The notes below the pieces were generated by a model that saw only the letters and a list, made by a program, of their open reading frames with translations, did not search any database and was not told the origin of the DNA. A DNA stretch of 64,000 bases from Micractinium sp. NFX-FRZ (taxonomy: Eukaryota > Chlorophyta > Trebouxiophyceae > Chlorellales > Chlorellaceae). Shown here piece after piece: positions 47,020-59,200 of the stretch; within the stretch, counting starts at the first letter, position 1, and each line of letters opens with the position of its first letter. The stretch spans positions 1-64,000 of the forward strand of contig JAPTJF010000244.1 of assembly GCA_029339195.1 (NCBI GenBank), read 5' to 3'. The position numbers were made by a program, and so were the translations under genes.

Positions 47020-48605
47020 TCAGCAGGCCAGCCGCCACCTGGCAGTGCTGTCCAGCGGGCTGGGGTCGGCTGGCTGTGCCTGCACAACCCCCTCCCTTAG
47101 CAGCGCATCCAGCTGCGCGGGCACCTGCAGCACGGGCCCGGGAAGAGCAGGTGGCAGGTTGAGAAGGCAGTTGCTGCTGGAGAGGTGAGTGCGCGGGGGT
47201 GCCAGAGGAGTACATGATTGGGGCACCCAGCGCCTACTGTGCGCTCACAGGCCACGGGAAATGTACAGCCGTGCCTCACGTGGGCCAAACCAGTGGGAGC
47301 GGGGGCGCAATCCAAGGCAGCCCAGTGCGCCGTCCTCTAGTTCGGACGCAAGCCATGAGTCCCAGCATGCCTAAACTGAAGCCCGCTGGCGCTGGACCAC
47401 CCCACCTCTTCAAGCGCTGCTGAGGCCGGCCCCCACCCCAGCTCTTTCCTACACAGCACCCTCTGTGACTATCGGATATACAGCACCCACCTCTTTGAGG
47501 TACCGCAGTCGGGTGGGCAGGTCGCGGGGCAGGTGGGGCCCCATCTTGTGCACCACAGCCTCCCGGGTGTGCCACTCGCTGCCATCCAGGCAGCGCTCTT
47601 GCAGCATGCGCCTCACCAGCTGCGCCGGCTGCATCTGCACAGCAGCTGCCACCTGCCAGGGCCCCAGGGGCTGGTGCTGAGCAGGCGGGCCACCAGAGGA
47701 GGCCGCTGCACCGCTTGCTGTCCCGCCGCCAGCAGCTGCGGTGGCCGCAAGCAGCAGGCGCTGCAGGCGCTCACTCAGGCTTGCCGCAGAGCCTGGCTCT
47801 GCCGCTGCTGCTGGCGCCCCCGCTGCTAGCACTGCCGCCGCTGCTGCTGGCAGGGCTTGCGGGCCGGCCGCTGGCGCTGGTGCCGGTGCCGGTGCGGGCC
47901 CGTCAAGCCCCTGCTCCTCCAGCAGCTGCTCTATGCCCAGAGGGCTGCCCAAGGGATCGTCCGGAGGCTCCAGCCTGCAGTGCCATGGAAGCAGGGAAGA
48001 TGCAACAGTGGCAGTAGTGTTTGACTGTGGTGCTGGAGGCACGAGCTTGACTGAGCGCCACAAACCCCAGGCCTATGCAGCACAACGCAGCCCCAAGCAA
48101 AGCCATGCACTTGACCGGCACCTAGGCTGATCAACGCAGGCAGTCACGGAGCATCAGGAGCATTCTTGAGACATAAGGAGCAGGCGCAGGTGCATGTGCA
48201 CGCGCAGGGTGTGCAGGCTGGCTCACCCCTCCATGCCTGAGAACCCCTCAACATCTGGCTGCATCTCAGGCAGAGGCGGCGTGGCAGCCGGCTGCGCTGC
48301 CTGCCCCGCCATCTGCTCCAGGGATGACAGGCGCTGGTGTGTAACAGCATGCAAGTCGTAGCACTGGCAGCGGAGGGAGCCATTCCGCTCTGCCTCCTGC
48401 TGCACCTGCTGAGCCAGATATGCCTGCCCGTCCTCAAGACCTGCCACCGCCAGCCGTGTGCTGTGCATGTCCTGCTGCGGCTGAGACGGCTGCTGCAGCT
48501 GCTGCGGCTGTGGCTGAGGCTGCTGCGGTGGCGGCAGCGGCTGCTGCGGCAGTTGCGGCGCCTGCTGCTGCGTTGGCGGCTGTGGCTGCGGCTGTGGCAC
48601 AGGCG

Positions 48606-48648
<43 letters not shown>

Positions 48649-50496
48649 AATGGGGCGCGACTGCACGCCATGCATGGCAGCGAGCCGCATCAGCTGCTGC
48701 TGCTGGAGGTAGACCGGCGCAGCCTGCAGGGCCGCGAGTGCAGGCAGGGCCGCTGCCCCCACCCCTCCCGCCCACGGCACGCCGCCTGCTGACGACAGTT
48801 CGGCTGCTGCGCTGCTGGCGGCGCTACCCAGCTGCCCTGCCTGAGCTCCGCAGAGGTGCTGCCGCCACGATGCATGATCTTCCGGGCTCAGCTCTGTGCC
48901 ATTTGACTTTGTCAGGCCCTTCAAGGCCTCAAACACGATCAGGCGAGGCGAGGCGGCGGGGGACACGTCCCACCACTCCACCAGATGAGCTGTGTTTCTC
49001 TTCAGCAGCTCCTACACTCCAGGTCACATACGCAGAGATGCACACTCAGCTTGGGGCCTACTCAATGTCAGCAGTGGCAGCGACCGCACTGTCACAGCAT
49101 GAACTGGCACAGTGGCAAAGTGTGGCACCGCGCAGCACAGCACGGCACAGCACAGCATAGCACACAGCACAGCGCAGCGCAGCGCACCCGAGAGGCCGGA
49201 AAGTCCACCTCCAGGTCGGTCTTGATCACAAGGCTCGCAGCAGTGCTGCCCGCCGCCGGGTGCACCTTGTAAGTGGTGCGCTCGTCCCACCGAACCACCT
49301 CGCCGTTGCCGGCGCTGTCGTCGCCGCTGCGCCGCTTGCGGCTGCGGCCTGTTGTCGCCACCTGCAGGCCCTCAAACCGCACCTTCACTGCTCGGCTGTG
49401 CACGCTCCCCAGGCTGTCCTGCAACACCACGCGCACCCCGCCGCCTGCTGCTGCCCCCGAATGCTTCGTGCTGCCGTCAGGGGAGACGTCCTCTTCTTCC
49501 TCTGCTTCGCTGCCGCCGGCATCCTCCTCTTCTTCCTCCCTTTCGCTGCCGCCGGCATCCTCCCCCTCCGCCTCCTGCTCTGCTGCTGCTGGCCTCGCCC
49601 GTGCCCGAGGTACTGGATCTTCCTGGATGTCCGTCACTCTGATGCGGCGGGCTTGGTGCAGCGCTGGCGTGAACAGCGCTGTTGTGACGCGCATGCGCAG
49701 CGCTGGCAGGCCCTGCGAGGGCAGGGCGGTTTGGGGTGGCAAGTGCAGAAACAGCGTCAGAGCACGGCCAGAGCAGTGTCTGAAAGGTGTGGGCAGGAGG
49801 CAACTGCATTCGTGCTTGCAGTCCGAGTTGGACAATGGAATGCTGACTGAGCGGGCAGGTCGTACACTCTGAGCGATAACAGGTGAGATCCCAATACTCA
49901 TTTGCAAGCTTGACCTCCACTGCACGTCCGGCCCTTGCCTCGGCTGCGATCTCATACAGACATGTCGACTCCGTGGAGCGCGCGACTCCTTGTTTTGAGT
50001 CGATGCTGCTGCTGCACGCACTACCGGGCGTCTTCTCCAGTAATGCTGTGCTTGGTGGGAGGCGGCTGGCTGCCCCGGTCGCACCGCCGGCCACTCCGGC
50101 CGCCACGCCGGGTGCGCGCCCCCACAGCGCCGCGCTCAGCTCAGGCACACCAGGAGGCTGGCGCTGGCTGATGAGCACTGTGTGGCTGGCTGACTTGCCG
50201 GGCCCTGCCCGCAGCAGGTGGTGCAGCAGCTTGGCGGCCCCATGCTCCTCCAGGCTGCCTGCCAGGATGCTGTCTGCCGCCAGCCACTCCTCGGTTCCGC
50301 CGGCACCAGGGCTGCCACCCGCAGTAGCGGTTGCGACACTGGCGGAGGCATGAACCAGTCCCGCTGCGCTGCCAGCGCCAGCTGCGGCAGCTGCAGTGCC
50401 GAGACCAAGGGCTTCGTGGAGCAGAGCGGCTGGGCGCGAGTAGCTGCGCTTGGGCGCCCTGTCCCGGCCCGAGCCCTTGCTGCTTTTCCCACGCAT
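47020..50496 (-). CDS. Large acidic and Q-rich protein, probably nuclear, unknown
   Basis: Not recognised. Start 50496 (MRGKSSKGSGRDRAPKRSYS, strongly basic, a possible nuclear signal). Exon 1 runs to about 49880 (ANEYWDLTCYR); its donor is not resolved. Exon 2 (about 49727-49200) starts GLPALRMRVTTALF, carries an E/D/G-rich acidic block and the basic stretch GRSRKRRSGD, and ends DLEVDFPASR. Exon 3 (about 49020-48237) starts ELLKRNTAHLVEWWDVSP, includes an 11-Gln run and many QP pairs. Exon 4 (about 47978-47495) ends LPTRLRYLKE and joins exon 5 (about 47121-47020), VPAQLDALLREGVVQ. The last two exons (LVRRMLQERCLDGSEW, EAVVHKM, PTRLRYLKEV) look like a small winged-helix-like fold, but this is only a visual impression. 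It is divergent from the HNH gene with 295 bp between starts. Confidence 0.55.
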
Positions 50497-50791
50497 GCTG
50501 CTTGAACTAACGGCACCTGCCGGTGCAAGTGAGGTAGTCCACTTCTAAAGGCATTGAGGCAGCAGTACAGCAGTACAGCTCAACACTACCAACAGTTCCC
50601 TTTCTTTTCGCCATCCTCGTTGCCCGACCAGACGCCACACGGGCACAGCGTGCTCGAGCGTCTCCCAGAGGCAGTCTCAAACACTGTTTGAAACAGGGAG
50701 GGCAGCGGGCACGCCGCTGGGGCCCTCGGAACACCTCCTTGCCAGGCCCGTGCGTTGTCAGAAGCAGAAATGGCAACCTAGCGTGACGGTT
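50497..50791. promoter_or_regulatory. Short bidirectional promoter
   Basis: 295 bp separate the starts of two divergent genes (47020-50496 and 50792-53068), so transcription must start from a compact shared region. No motif is recognised. Confidence 0.45.
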
Positions 50792-53068
50792 ATGGCCAGC
50801 AGCAGCAGTCTGCTCCCATGTGGAGGCCTGGGCACCGGCGAGGCAAGCGGTGGCGGCGGCAGTGGCGGCGAGCCAGCTGCCAGCGCACCAGTGGGCACTG
50901 AATTCGGCAGCCTGCATGCTCAAGGGGGTGTGATGCAGGAGCAGCTCACGGCGCTGGCGCAGCGCCAGCACGAACAGGGCCTAGCTGTGGCAGGTATCGA
51001 CCTAGCAGGGCAGCAGGCAGCAGAGGAGGTGGAGAGGTACAGCGGACGCCTGGCTGCTGTCGAGCAGGCAGTGCTGGCACTTGCCCGGCATCTGAGGCCC
51101 GAAGCAGCAGCCACTGGGGCAGCGGGAGCAGCCTTGGGGGTGGTGGCAGGGGCAGCAGTCGCTGCTGCAGCAGCACTGCAGGATCCAGCGGCTGCAGCGG
51201 AGGCGGCGGCAGTGCTGACAGCCCCGCCTGTAGTGGCAGCACGTGCAGCCTCTCCAGTGCTGCGCGTGCAGCGTCCGGCGCTCCGAGTCTCCCTGGCACT
51301 GCAGCCGCGCAACCGACAGCTGGCTGTGCCTGCAGCCGCCTCGCTGGGGCTGCCGCCTGCTCACGAGCAGCCAGAGCTGCTGCTGCATGTCGGGGACAGA
51401 CTGTTTCTCGACAAGAAGACCTTGTGGGCGGCAATCCAGGATGCCAAGTTGCTGCTGTTCAACCGCCCCATTGGCCGCAGCGACCGCCTCTTCAGGTGAG
51501 GGCAGGCGCTGCTCCCCAACCCTGACAGGTGCACCCTCCACCGGCCTCAGCCTCCCTTGCACTCTCCCTCTCCTCAGCTTATGCAAGGTGGCCTCCACTG
51601 CCCTTGACCTCCACTGCCCTCTCGTCACCGCAGCTTCATGGACGGCCTGCTGCAGCGGCACCCCAACCCAACAAAGGTGCAGCACCCGCCCGTCCGGTGA
51701 GACCTGGCGCACATACTCCGGTGTTTTCGTGTGCGCTGGCACACATGTGCTCATGCAGCATGCCCTGGGGCTGAGTGCTGACATGGACCGCCGCGCTCAC
51801 CGAGGCCCCACCAGCACGCTGGGGCAGCGCTGCCTGCGGGTCTGCAGGTTGCCGCAAGCGCTGTGCATGCCGACAGTGAGGGAGCACGGTGCCGTGTTCG
51901 CCCTGCCGGTGCAACCGCAGGGGGTTTGTGTCACGGGCAAATGCCTTTGCCACCGGCAAGGAATTCCACTTCATTGACGCCTGCGGCCGGGAGCACGACT
52001 TTTCGGCGCTGAAATGCGTGGAGTGAGTGGGCCTGAGGGGGCGGGCGGTGGGCTGATCAACCAGCCATTGCTGCTGGCCCAGCGGTGATCACGTGCTCTC
52101 CCGCCCCCTGCTGGAATGCTTCATGTGGGAATACCACTGGGGCTACGACAACACTGGGGCAGCAGGCAGGGAGGCGTGCACAACCCGCCTTCCCGCCAAG
52201 GTTGGCACCGGGTGCCTCCTCGCCTCCCATTCTCACGTCGCCCAGGTGCCGGGACACCTCTCCCACGGTCAAGCTGGCGTGTGCAATGGGCATGGCTGTG
52301 TGGACACAGACGAAGTGGTTCAAGCGCCAGGAGGAGCAGCAGTGGTGCTGCCTGTGCGGGTCAGGTGGGTGGACTCCGAAGCCGCATCCTCCCTGCGCGC
52401 CCCGCTGGCATGCGGTGCCAGCTCAGCAACCTGCGCTGGGCTGCCCTGCCAGGCCCCGCTTGCTTGCCTCAATGCCCGCCTGACTTGGCTGTGCCTGTGC
52501 CGCCAGGCTCAACAAACACACGTTCCTGTGCTTGCTTGACACACAACCTGGCCGCCCTTCCCACCCCTCCACCCGCCCCCCTGCTGCCCCATGGGGCCCG
52601 AGCAGAGCACCAGCTGGTGGTAGATCACGTGAGCCCCACCATGCCCCAGCTGCGCTGCCAGTTCCTGGCCAGCATCGCCCTGCGGGCACCCCAGTCTTTC
52701 GACTCACACCCCGCCAGCAACGCGCCCGTGTTCAGGTGCGGCGCTGTGCTGTACTTGCACAGAGCGGGCAGCGGAGGCAGCGTGGCAGCTCACGTCGCAA
52801 CCTGTGTGTGGAAGTGCTGCCTCAGGCCGTTCCCTGTGCTGTCAGCATGTGGGTGTCTGGTGTAGCTGGGCAGAGCCGTATGTGCCACCTTCCAGCCAAC
52901 CAGCGTGTGCCCCTGCACATGTGTGCCTGGCGCAGGGCAGAGGATGCCGCTTTCAAGCGGGCCTGGGAGCGGTACCACCAGCACCACGCCCGCCTGCGCA
53001 TGCTGTGCAAGCGCTGCCTGCGCAGGGAGAACGAGCGGCGCGGCATTCGGATGGACAGGGCAGGGTAG
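50792..53068 (+). CDS. DUF3223 (DCL/DeCL)-like plus HNH-nuclease-like protein
   Basis: Exons that keep phase: 50792-51495; about 51634-51699; about 51920-52022; about 52082-52173; about 52245-52365; 52609-52735; about 52937-53068. The N-terminal 200 residues are Ala/Gln-rich, probably disordered or coiled. Then LFLDKKTLWAAIQDAKLLLF, FMDGLLQRHPNPTKV, EFHFIDACGREHDFSALKCV, which fits the DUF3223 pattern of plant DCL and the Pol V NRPE1 tail (HP...K, DG-x-x-x-DFS-x-x-KC). The C-terminal half reads WCCLCGS, VVDHVSPTMPQLRC and RMLCKRCLRREN, the CxxC / DHxxP / CxxC layout of HNH nucleases, with the usual His after the last Cys pair replaced by Leu. The exon 4 donor (GAGGC|gtgcac) was chosen because it alone restores frame. 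DNA binding or cleavage is inferred; targeting peptide not evident. Confidence 0.6.
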
Positions 53069-53763
53069 CACGGTAACTGGCCTGGGGTACTGCAACGGGG
53101 TTCGATTGAACATCGGTTCCCACACTCTGGGTGGCCACGCCTGTTGTCTGGTCACAGCTCCCTTGAAAGTCCTGCCCTTCCCACAATCCGCATGCCTTGC
53201 TAGCCACGCGTGCTGCGGCGTGGTGTGCTGTGTCCTTTTTTGTGCTGTCAACTGTTGATGCAGCTTTCACACTCGAGGAGGCAGGCTGCTTGAGCAAGCT
53301 GCTTGAGCAAAGTTAGAGCGGGCAACAAGGGCAGCAGGGAGACCGGGGAGAGCAGAGAGCAGGCGTGAGCGAACAAGTCGGGCACAGCAGAGCGAGACAG
53401 TGCAGGTCAGGATGAGATCACAGGTGAATAGCAACTTGAGAGGGAGGTACAGATGAGAGGAAGTGTAAGTTAAAGTGAACTGGGGAGCACCAAGTCAGCG
53501 TGCGTCAGTCAAAACATGGGCATGGGCGGGAAACACTGCACGCGTGCCGAGGCGAGCGCGCGCCGCCCCCGCCGCCAGTTAGTAAAAAGCGTGTCAGTCG
53601 GTTGTGTCACACCGGGCGCTGTGCCGCTGTGCCAGGCAGCCAGCGCAGCACAGCACAGCAGGCAGGGCAGCCCAGCCAGGCGGGCGAGCCGCTGCCGCAG
53701 TCAGCCAGCCAGCCAGCCGGCCAGCCAGCCACACTGAGCGCTATCTGCCAGGCAGGCACCACA
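53069..53763. other. Convergent intergenic region
   Basis: About 700 bp between the HNH-gene and cyclophilin stops. It includes a locally less GC-rich, purine-rich stretch (53330-53500) and tandem ccag units near 53700-53730. No gene is supported. Confidence 0.4.
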
Positions 53764-55705
53764 CTACCGCGCCAGCGGGTTGGCATGTATCGTCACCCCC
53801 TTGAGCTTGATCTCCTGCAGCGGCCGGTCGTTGGGCCCCGTGGGCGCCTTCTCCATCCGGTCCAGCACCTCCATGCCGTCGATCACCTGCCCAAAAATGG
53901 TGTACTTGCCTGCAGATGGTGAGAAAGTGGGCCATCAGGAGGGCCGGCACGCAGATGAGTTGCGTGGCAACAAGGTGAGAAGCAGGACAGTGAAAGTGCA
54001 ACTGCCACCTCCATCCAGTTCCAGCAGCTCCCTGCTGCCGGTGACCTAACCAAAGGTGGTGTACTTGCCTGGCAACACGGCGAGGGAGGGAGGGAAGCAG
54101 TGGAGGGGGTGCAGCACCAAGCGCGCCACACAGCCCAGCAGCTGCCCTGCCCTGCCCTGCCAACCCCAAAGCCTGCCTGCAGATGCTCGCCCCCGCTCCC
54201 CCCCCCCGTCACCGGTCCCAGTGTGTCGGATCCAGCCTCATCCCTGCCCACCAGCTCAGCAGGCACCCCTTCGCCTCTTCCCACGACAGCGTCCCAACCC
54301 TGACCCACCGTTGAGGTGTGCATGCGCCCGGTAGGTCATGAAGAACTGGCTGCCGTTGGTGTTGGGCCCGCTGTTGGCCATGCTCACCACCCCCCGCTTG
54401 CTGTGCTTCAAGTGGTCCACAATTTCGTCGGGGAACTTGCCGTTGGGCGTGGCGTAGATCGACTTGCCGCCCTTGCCCGTGCCTGTGGGGTCGCCGCCCT
54501 GCGGGAGCGGAAGGGAGGGAGGGGGAGGGAGGTGAGGCGGTGAGGGAAGGAGGAGGCGAGGCAGGGTGAGGGATGAGGTGAAGCAAGGAAGGTGGACGTG
54601 CGTGCATTGCCAGCACCGGCGCGGGGCAGAAGCTGCAGACCACATTGGCAGCTGCCTGCTCATGCAACAACGAGCAGCAGCGTTCGCCCGCTGGGGCAGA
54701 ACACGCGTGGCTGTGCAGATTGCAAGCCTCGTGGGCTGTGCCAGCCAATCCAAGAAGCAATGAGCAGCTTGCGCGGCAGCGGCGGCAGCACAGCAGCGCG
54801 TAGCAGCGGTAGCACCAGCCATTTGCAAGGCAGCAGCGGCAGCAGCAGCAGCAGCAGCAGCAGCGAGGGAGATTGTCGGAAGCCAGTGCACCATGCATCC
54901 CTTGAGGCTGCGGTGGGGACATTTTGTGCTGGCACACACCACCATACCGCCCAGCTCTCGCCCACCCTGCCCATGCAACCACAGCATCCCACCATCATGA
55001 AAGCATTCAGCGTTTGTTGGCACTGCTACAACCCTGCCCATGCAGCCTCCGATGTTGTCGTAAATCACGGCCCCCTGTCAGCCATCCCAGCCACCGTGAC
55101 GCACTGATGCAGAGGAAGGAACACGGCAGCAGCCCCTGCTGGCCCGCACCATGAAGCAATCCAAGGTTGCCACAAACTTGTCTGTGTAGGCAGCCATCCC
55201 AGCCACCAGTTCAAGCTAAAGAGGTAACCAACAAACCGGCAGCCCCTGCTTGCCTGCACCATGAAGCCCTTGATGTTGCGGTGGAAGATGGTGCCGTCGT
55301 AGTAGCCAGAGGCCGCCAGGGCAAGGAAGTTTTCGGCGGTACGGGGGGCATCCTCGCAGTACAGCTCCAGCTTGATGTCCCCCATGCTGGTGTGCAGCGT
55401 GAGCGACTGCACAAGCAGGCACAGGGAGGGAGGGTGCACAGCAAAGGCAGCAAGAGAGAGGCAAGGTGGGGGAGGGGTGCAGCCGGCGGCAGCATGCTGT
55501 CGGAGCCAGGGTGCCGGCAGACTCTGTGATTGCGGCAGGCAGGCGAGGTGTTCCTGTGTACCCAGCTGTGCATGACGCAGGCACGCGCCGAGCGCTGGCC
55601 GCCTGAAGCAGAACGGCGGCAGCGGGTGGCGGCGGCAGGAGTGGCGGCAGCGGCGGCGGCCCAAGCCAGCGGCAGCCCCGCGCAGCCACGGCGTCTCCCA
55701 ACCAT
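53764..55705 (-). CDS. PPIL3: PPIL3-type cyclophilin (peptidyl-prolyl cis-trans isomerase)
   Basis: Catalyses proline cis-trans isomerisation; the PPIL3 family is associated with the spliceosome. Coding exons: about 55407-55254 ([20 protein letters not shown] to [12 protein letters not shown]), 54498-54309 ([13 protein letters not shown] to [10 protein letters not shown]), and about 53909-53764 ([20 protein letters not shown] to HANPLAR). Catalytic-site residues of the family are visible: [29 protein letters not shown] and FGQVIDG. Length about 160 residues, normal for PPIL3. The first coding exon has no ATG after its acceptor; the best candidate start is an ATG at 55705 directly followed by gttggg, giving an exon whose only coding content is Met. 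The intron after GFMVQ (55253-54499) is GC-AG (cag|gcaagc), required by homology. Echoes of two exon ends are present. Confidence 0.88.
54040..54072 (-). repeat. Echo of the cyclophilin last exon start
   Basis: Reads GKYTTFG against GKYTIFG in the true exon at 53909, about 160 bp away; it retains the gcaag after the acceptor position and then hits a stop. Confidence 0.7.
55128..55176 (-). repeat. Echo of a cyclophilin exon 3' end with its GC donor
   Basis: gcagcccctgctggcccgca and the following ccatgaag repeat the end of the MVQ exon at 55240-55268 (gcagcccctgcttgcctgca). Spacing is about 111 bp. The echo has a C in place of the donor's A. Confidence 0.8.
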
Positions 55706-56216
55706 CTTAATCGAGATCGCAACATGCTGAAGCCGCCAGGGCTTCCGCAGGCGCGCTAAACACGCGTGCAGTTGCGTTCTTTGGTTGGCTCCCAACTCGC
55801 ATGCTTGCCGGGCTCTCACCATGACTGCCGGATGATGCTGGGTAGTTACGGAAAGGAGAGAGAGCGCAACCAGCTCCAGGGGCGTCACAAGGTGATGGCC
55901 TCCCGCTGTCTGCAGCCGTGTACTTTCGTGACCCCCACGCACACCACAACGAGATCCAGCGTTCATAAGCCAATTCAGGGCTAAGTCGCTTTGCTGGACA
56001 GCTGCCATCTGGCAGGTCTCACTGCGCTTTCCCAGCTTCCCTGTTGAAGGTGGCATGGCATAGTGGCGCCCTGCTTGCAGTGGATTGAGGTAGCTTGTGA
56101 TTTTCCTACTCCCGAACCCAAGCCCACCCCTACAGGCTGGGCCCACTCGATCACTGTCGTGCAGGCACCACTTGTTGCCTGACCGCCACCCGACATCAGC
56201 CACAGTAACATACAAC
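55706..56216. promoter_or_regulatory. Divergent promoter region
   Basis: About 510 bp between the cyclophilin start (minus) and ornithine aminotransferase start (plus). No exon is supported. Confidence 0.4.
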
Positions 56217-59200
56217 ATGGCAATGGCAGTGCGCAGCCGCGCAGGGGAGCTCGCAAAGACGCTGACTCGCCACGCTGCAGCAGGCTGTGGCGCCGCAGGC
56301 AGCCGCGGCATGGCCAGTGGCCACGGTCTGGACCCGGCGCAGTCGCCTCTGCAGCAGCAGGCAAGCTTGTGCAGGGTCAGGGGGGTGGGCGCGCCGCCGC
56401 CGCCTGCCGCCAGCTCTCAGGGACCACCCTGCAGTAGCCCGTCCCATGGGGGCGGCCCCTGCTAGCTCCTGCCTCTTAGTCTGTACTCCCCTGGATTTGT
56501 CCTCTTCCATTATGTCTATTTTGCACACATGCAACGTGCCAAGTTTTGATTGCCAATCCAAAGGATGGTTCCGGCAGTCGCTGCACAGACTGTGCGCACC
56601 CAATCACGACATGGCCCCCATGCCCTCCTCGCTCCCTTTCACTCGTCCCGACCCTCCTTGCCCACTCGCCCGCCTGTGGCATCATCAATGCTGTTCCAGT
56701 GGCACAACTATAACCTACGGTAACGCAATGTGCACTGGCCTTTCGCTCCCTTTCTCCCTCCCTCTCTCCCGCTCTTCTTCCCTCTCCCTCCCCCCTCCCC
56801 CCTCTCCTACTCCCTCCCCCTCCCTCCCTCCCCTCTCTCCCGCTGTCATTTCCTACCCCTCCCGCCCTCCACACCAACAACTGCAAATGCATGTGTGGTG
56901 CGCACGTGCCTGCCCACGCATCCTTATCGACCCCCGTAGCCTCCTCCCTGTATCTCATACATTGGTCCACACACCACCCAGCAGATCATCGACCGCGAGG
57001 AGAAGTACGGCGCACACAACTACCACCCGCTGCCCGTGGTGCTCAACCGGGGTGAGGGCATCTTCATGTGGGATGTGGACGGCAAGAGGTACTTTGACTT
57101 CCTCTCTGGCTACTCCGCCGTCAACCAGGGGCACTGCCACCCCAAGGTGGGGGGGGCAGCGGGGCAGCAGTTTGTGGTTTATACCAAATGCAGCATTGCT
57201 CGAGGTGTGTGCCCAGCCGTCAACCAGGGGCACTGCCACCCCAAGGCCAAGCAGCTGACACCCCTGGTGACTAGCCCGGTCACAGCCAGCACCGCCTCCT
57301 TCCTCCTCTCCTGTCCTTGCGCAGATCTCCAATGCATTGATCAAGCAGCTGCACCCCTCACCCCCATCCCGACCCCACATGTCCTCGTAGCCAGCGGTAC
57401 CTTACCTGCCTCCCCCTATGCTCTTCCTGCTCTCCTGTCCTTGCGCTGCAGATCCTGGAGGCGATGATCAAGCAGGCCAAGCAGCTGACGCTGACCTCCC
57501 GCGCCTTCTTCAACGACTCGCTGGGCGAGTATGAGGAGTACATCACCAAGCTGTTTGGGTACGACAAGGTGAGACGATACAGGGGGAGAATGGTGCAGCA
57601 GGGGGGTAAGCAGGGGTCAGGGGTTGGACATGCCAAGGCAGCTCTCCCAGGCGGGGAGGGTTGAGCAGGGGAAGGGTTGGATACGCCAAGGTAAGCTCAC
57701 GCAGGGGGGAGGGCACGAGGCTCGGGACGGGACACAACGGCAGCGCCCCGCCCTGCCTGTACTGCCGCTGCGAGTTTGCGTTAGCTGCCCATTCATCTCC
57801 TTGCTTGCCCTCCTTAGCATATCCGCCGCCCTGCGCCTCTCTCCCTCCCTCCCTCCTACAGGTGCTGCCCATGAACACGGGGGTGGAGGGAGGGGAGACC
57901 GCAATCAAGCTGGCGCGGCGGTGGGGCTATGACGTCAAGGGCGTGCCCAAGTACCAGGTGTGCTGTGCTGCGCTGTGCTGTGCTGCGCTGTGCCCAAGTA
58001 CCAGGTGTGCTGTGCTGCGCTGTGCTGTGCTGCGCCGTGCCCTGCGGTGCGGTGTGGTGGCGGCGCTGCATCAGAGCAGGCGTGCCCGTGCATGCTGTGC
58101 TGCACTGCGCTGCGCCGCTGTGCTGCGTGGTGTTGGGGCACTCGACCGCAGTGCCATGTGCATCCTAGTGCACCTGGCTGGAGTTGCTGCAGTGTTAAAG
58201 CGTGTGTGGGGGACAGCAGTGCATATGGGCAAGGCTGTTGAAAATGGGCACGCTGTCGCGCCCCTGCCAGCCGCCCTCCCCCCGCTCCCCGTCCTTCATC
58301 TTCTCGCTGTCTTTCTCCCCCCCCACAGGCCAAGATCCTGTTTGCGCGGGACAACTTCTGGGGGCGCACCACCTCCGCCATCTCATCTTCCACAGACCCC
58401 GAGAGCTTCGAGGTGGGTGGGTCGGTGTGGGTGGGCTGACCGGCATGCTGGGCTGCGCTGGGCACGCTGTGTGTCTGCCGTACTGTGCTGCCTTGGGGCC
58501 TCTGGCCCCGGCTGTGCTCTGGGCTGCAAGCAGCCGCAGCAAGTCCCCGGCACGCTCCCCCTCCGACCCACCTGCACATGCACCCTCCCCCGCCCCAACC
58601 CCTGCTCCTCCCCGCTCCCTTTCAGGGCTTTGGCCCCTTCATGCCGGGCTTTGAGGTCATCCCTTACGATGACCTGGCAGCCCTGGAGCAGAAGGTGTGT
58701 ATGTGTGTGTGCTGCCGGGGGTGGTCGTGGTGCACTCGTCCCGGCCTATGTTGTGGGGTGGCAATGCCCCAACATCTGGCAGCGCTGTGCGGGAGGCAGC
58801 ACATTCGCATGTTGTCTTTGCTTGATGCACCTCCCTTCTTTCTTGTTGTCCCTTGCTTCCCTGCAGCTGGAGGAAGACCCCAACATTGTGGCCTTCATGG
58901 TGGAGCCCATCCAGGTGAGGGGCCTGCCGGGTAGAGGGGGCACGTGTTGACACTCCACCCGACCCACCCCATTAGCGCGGCATGTGCCTGCCTGGCGGCT
59001 TGCCGGGCTGCTGCGCCTGCCTGCCGGTCAGGTCTCCACCAGGGCTCACCCTCTGGAATGGAATTGCAGGGCGAGTCGGGTGGTGTCCCCCAACGGGTAC
59101 CGACGTTGCAAGTGTGGGTGCTGCCATTGTTCGCTGCAGGGCGAGGCGGGCGTTGTGGTGCCCCAGGACGGGTACCTCAAGAAGGCCCAGGAGCTCCTGC

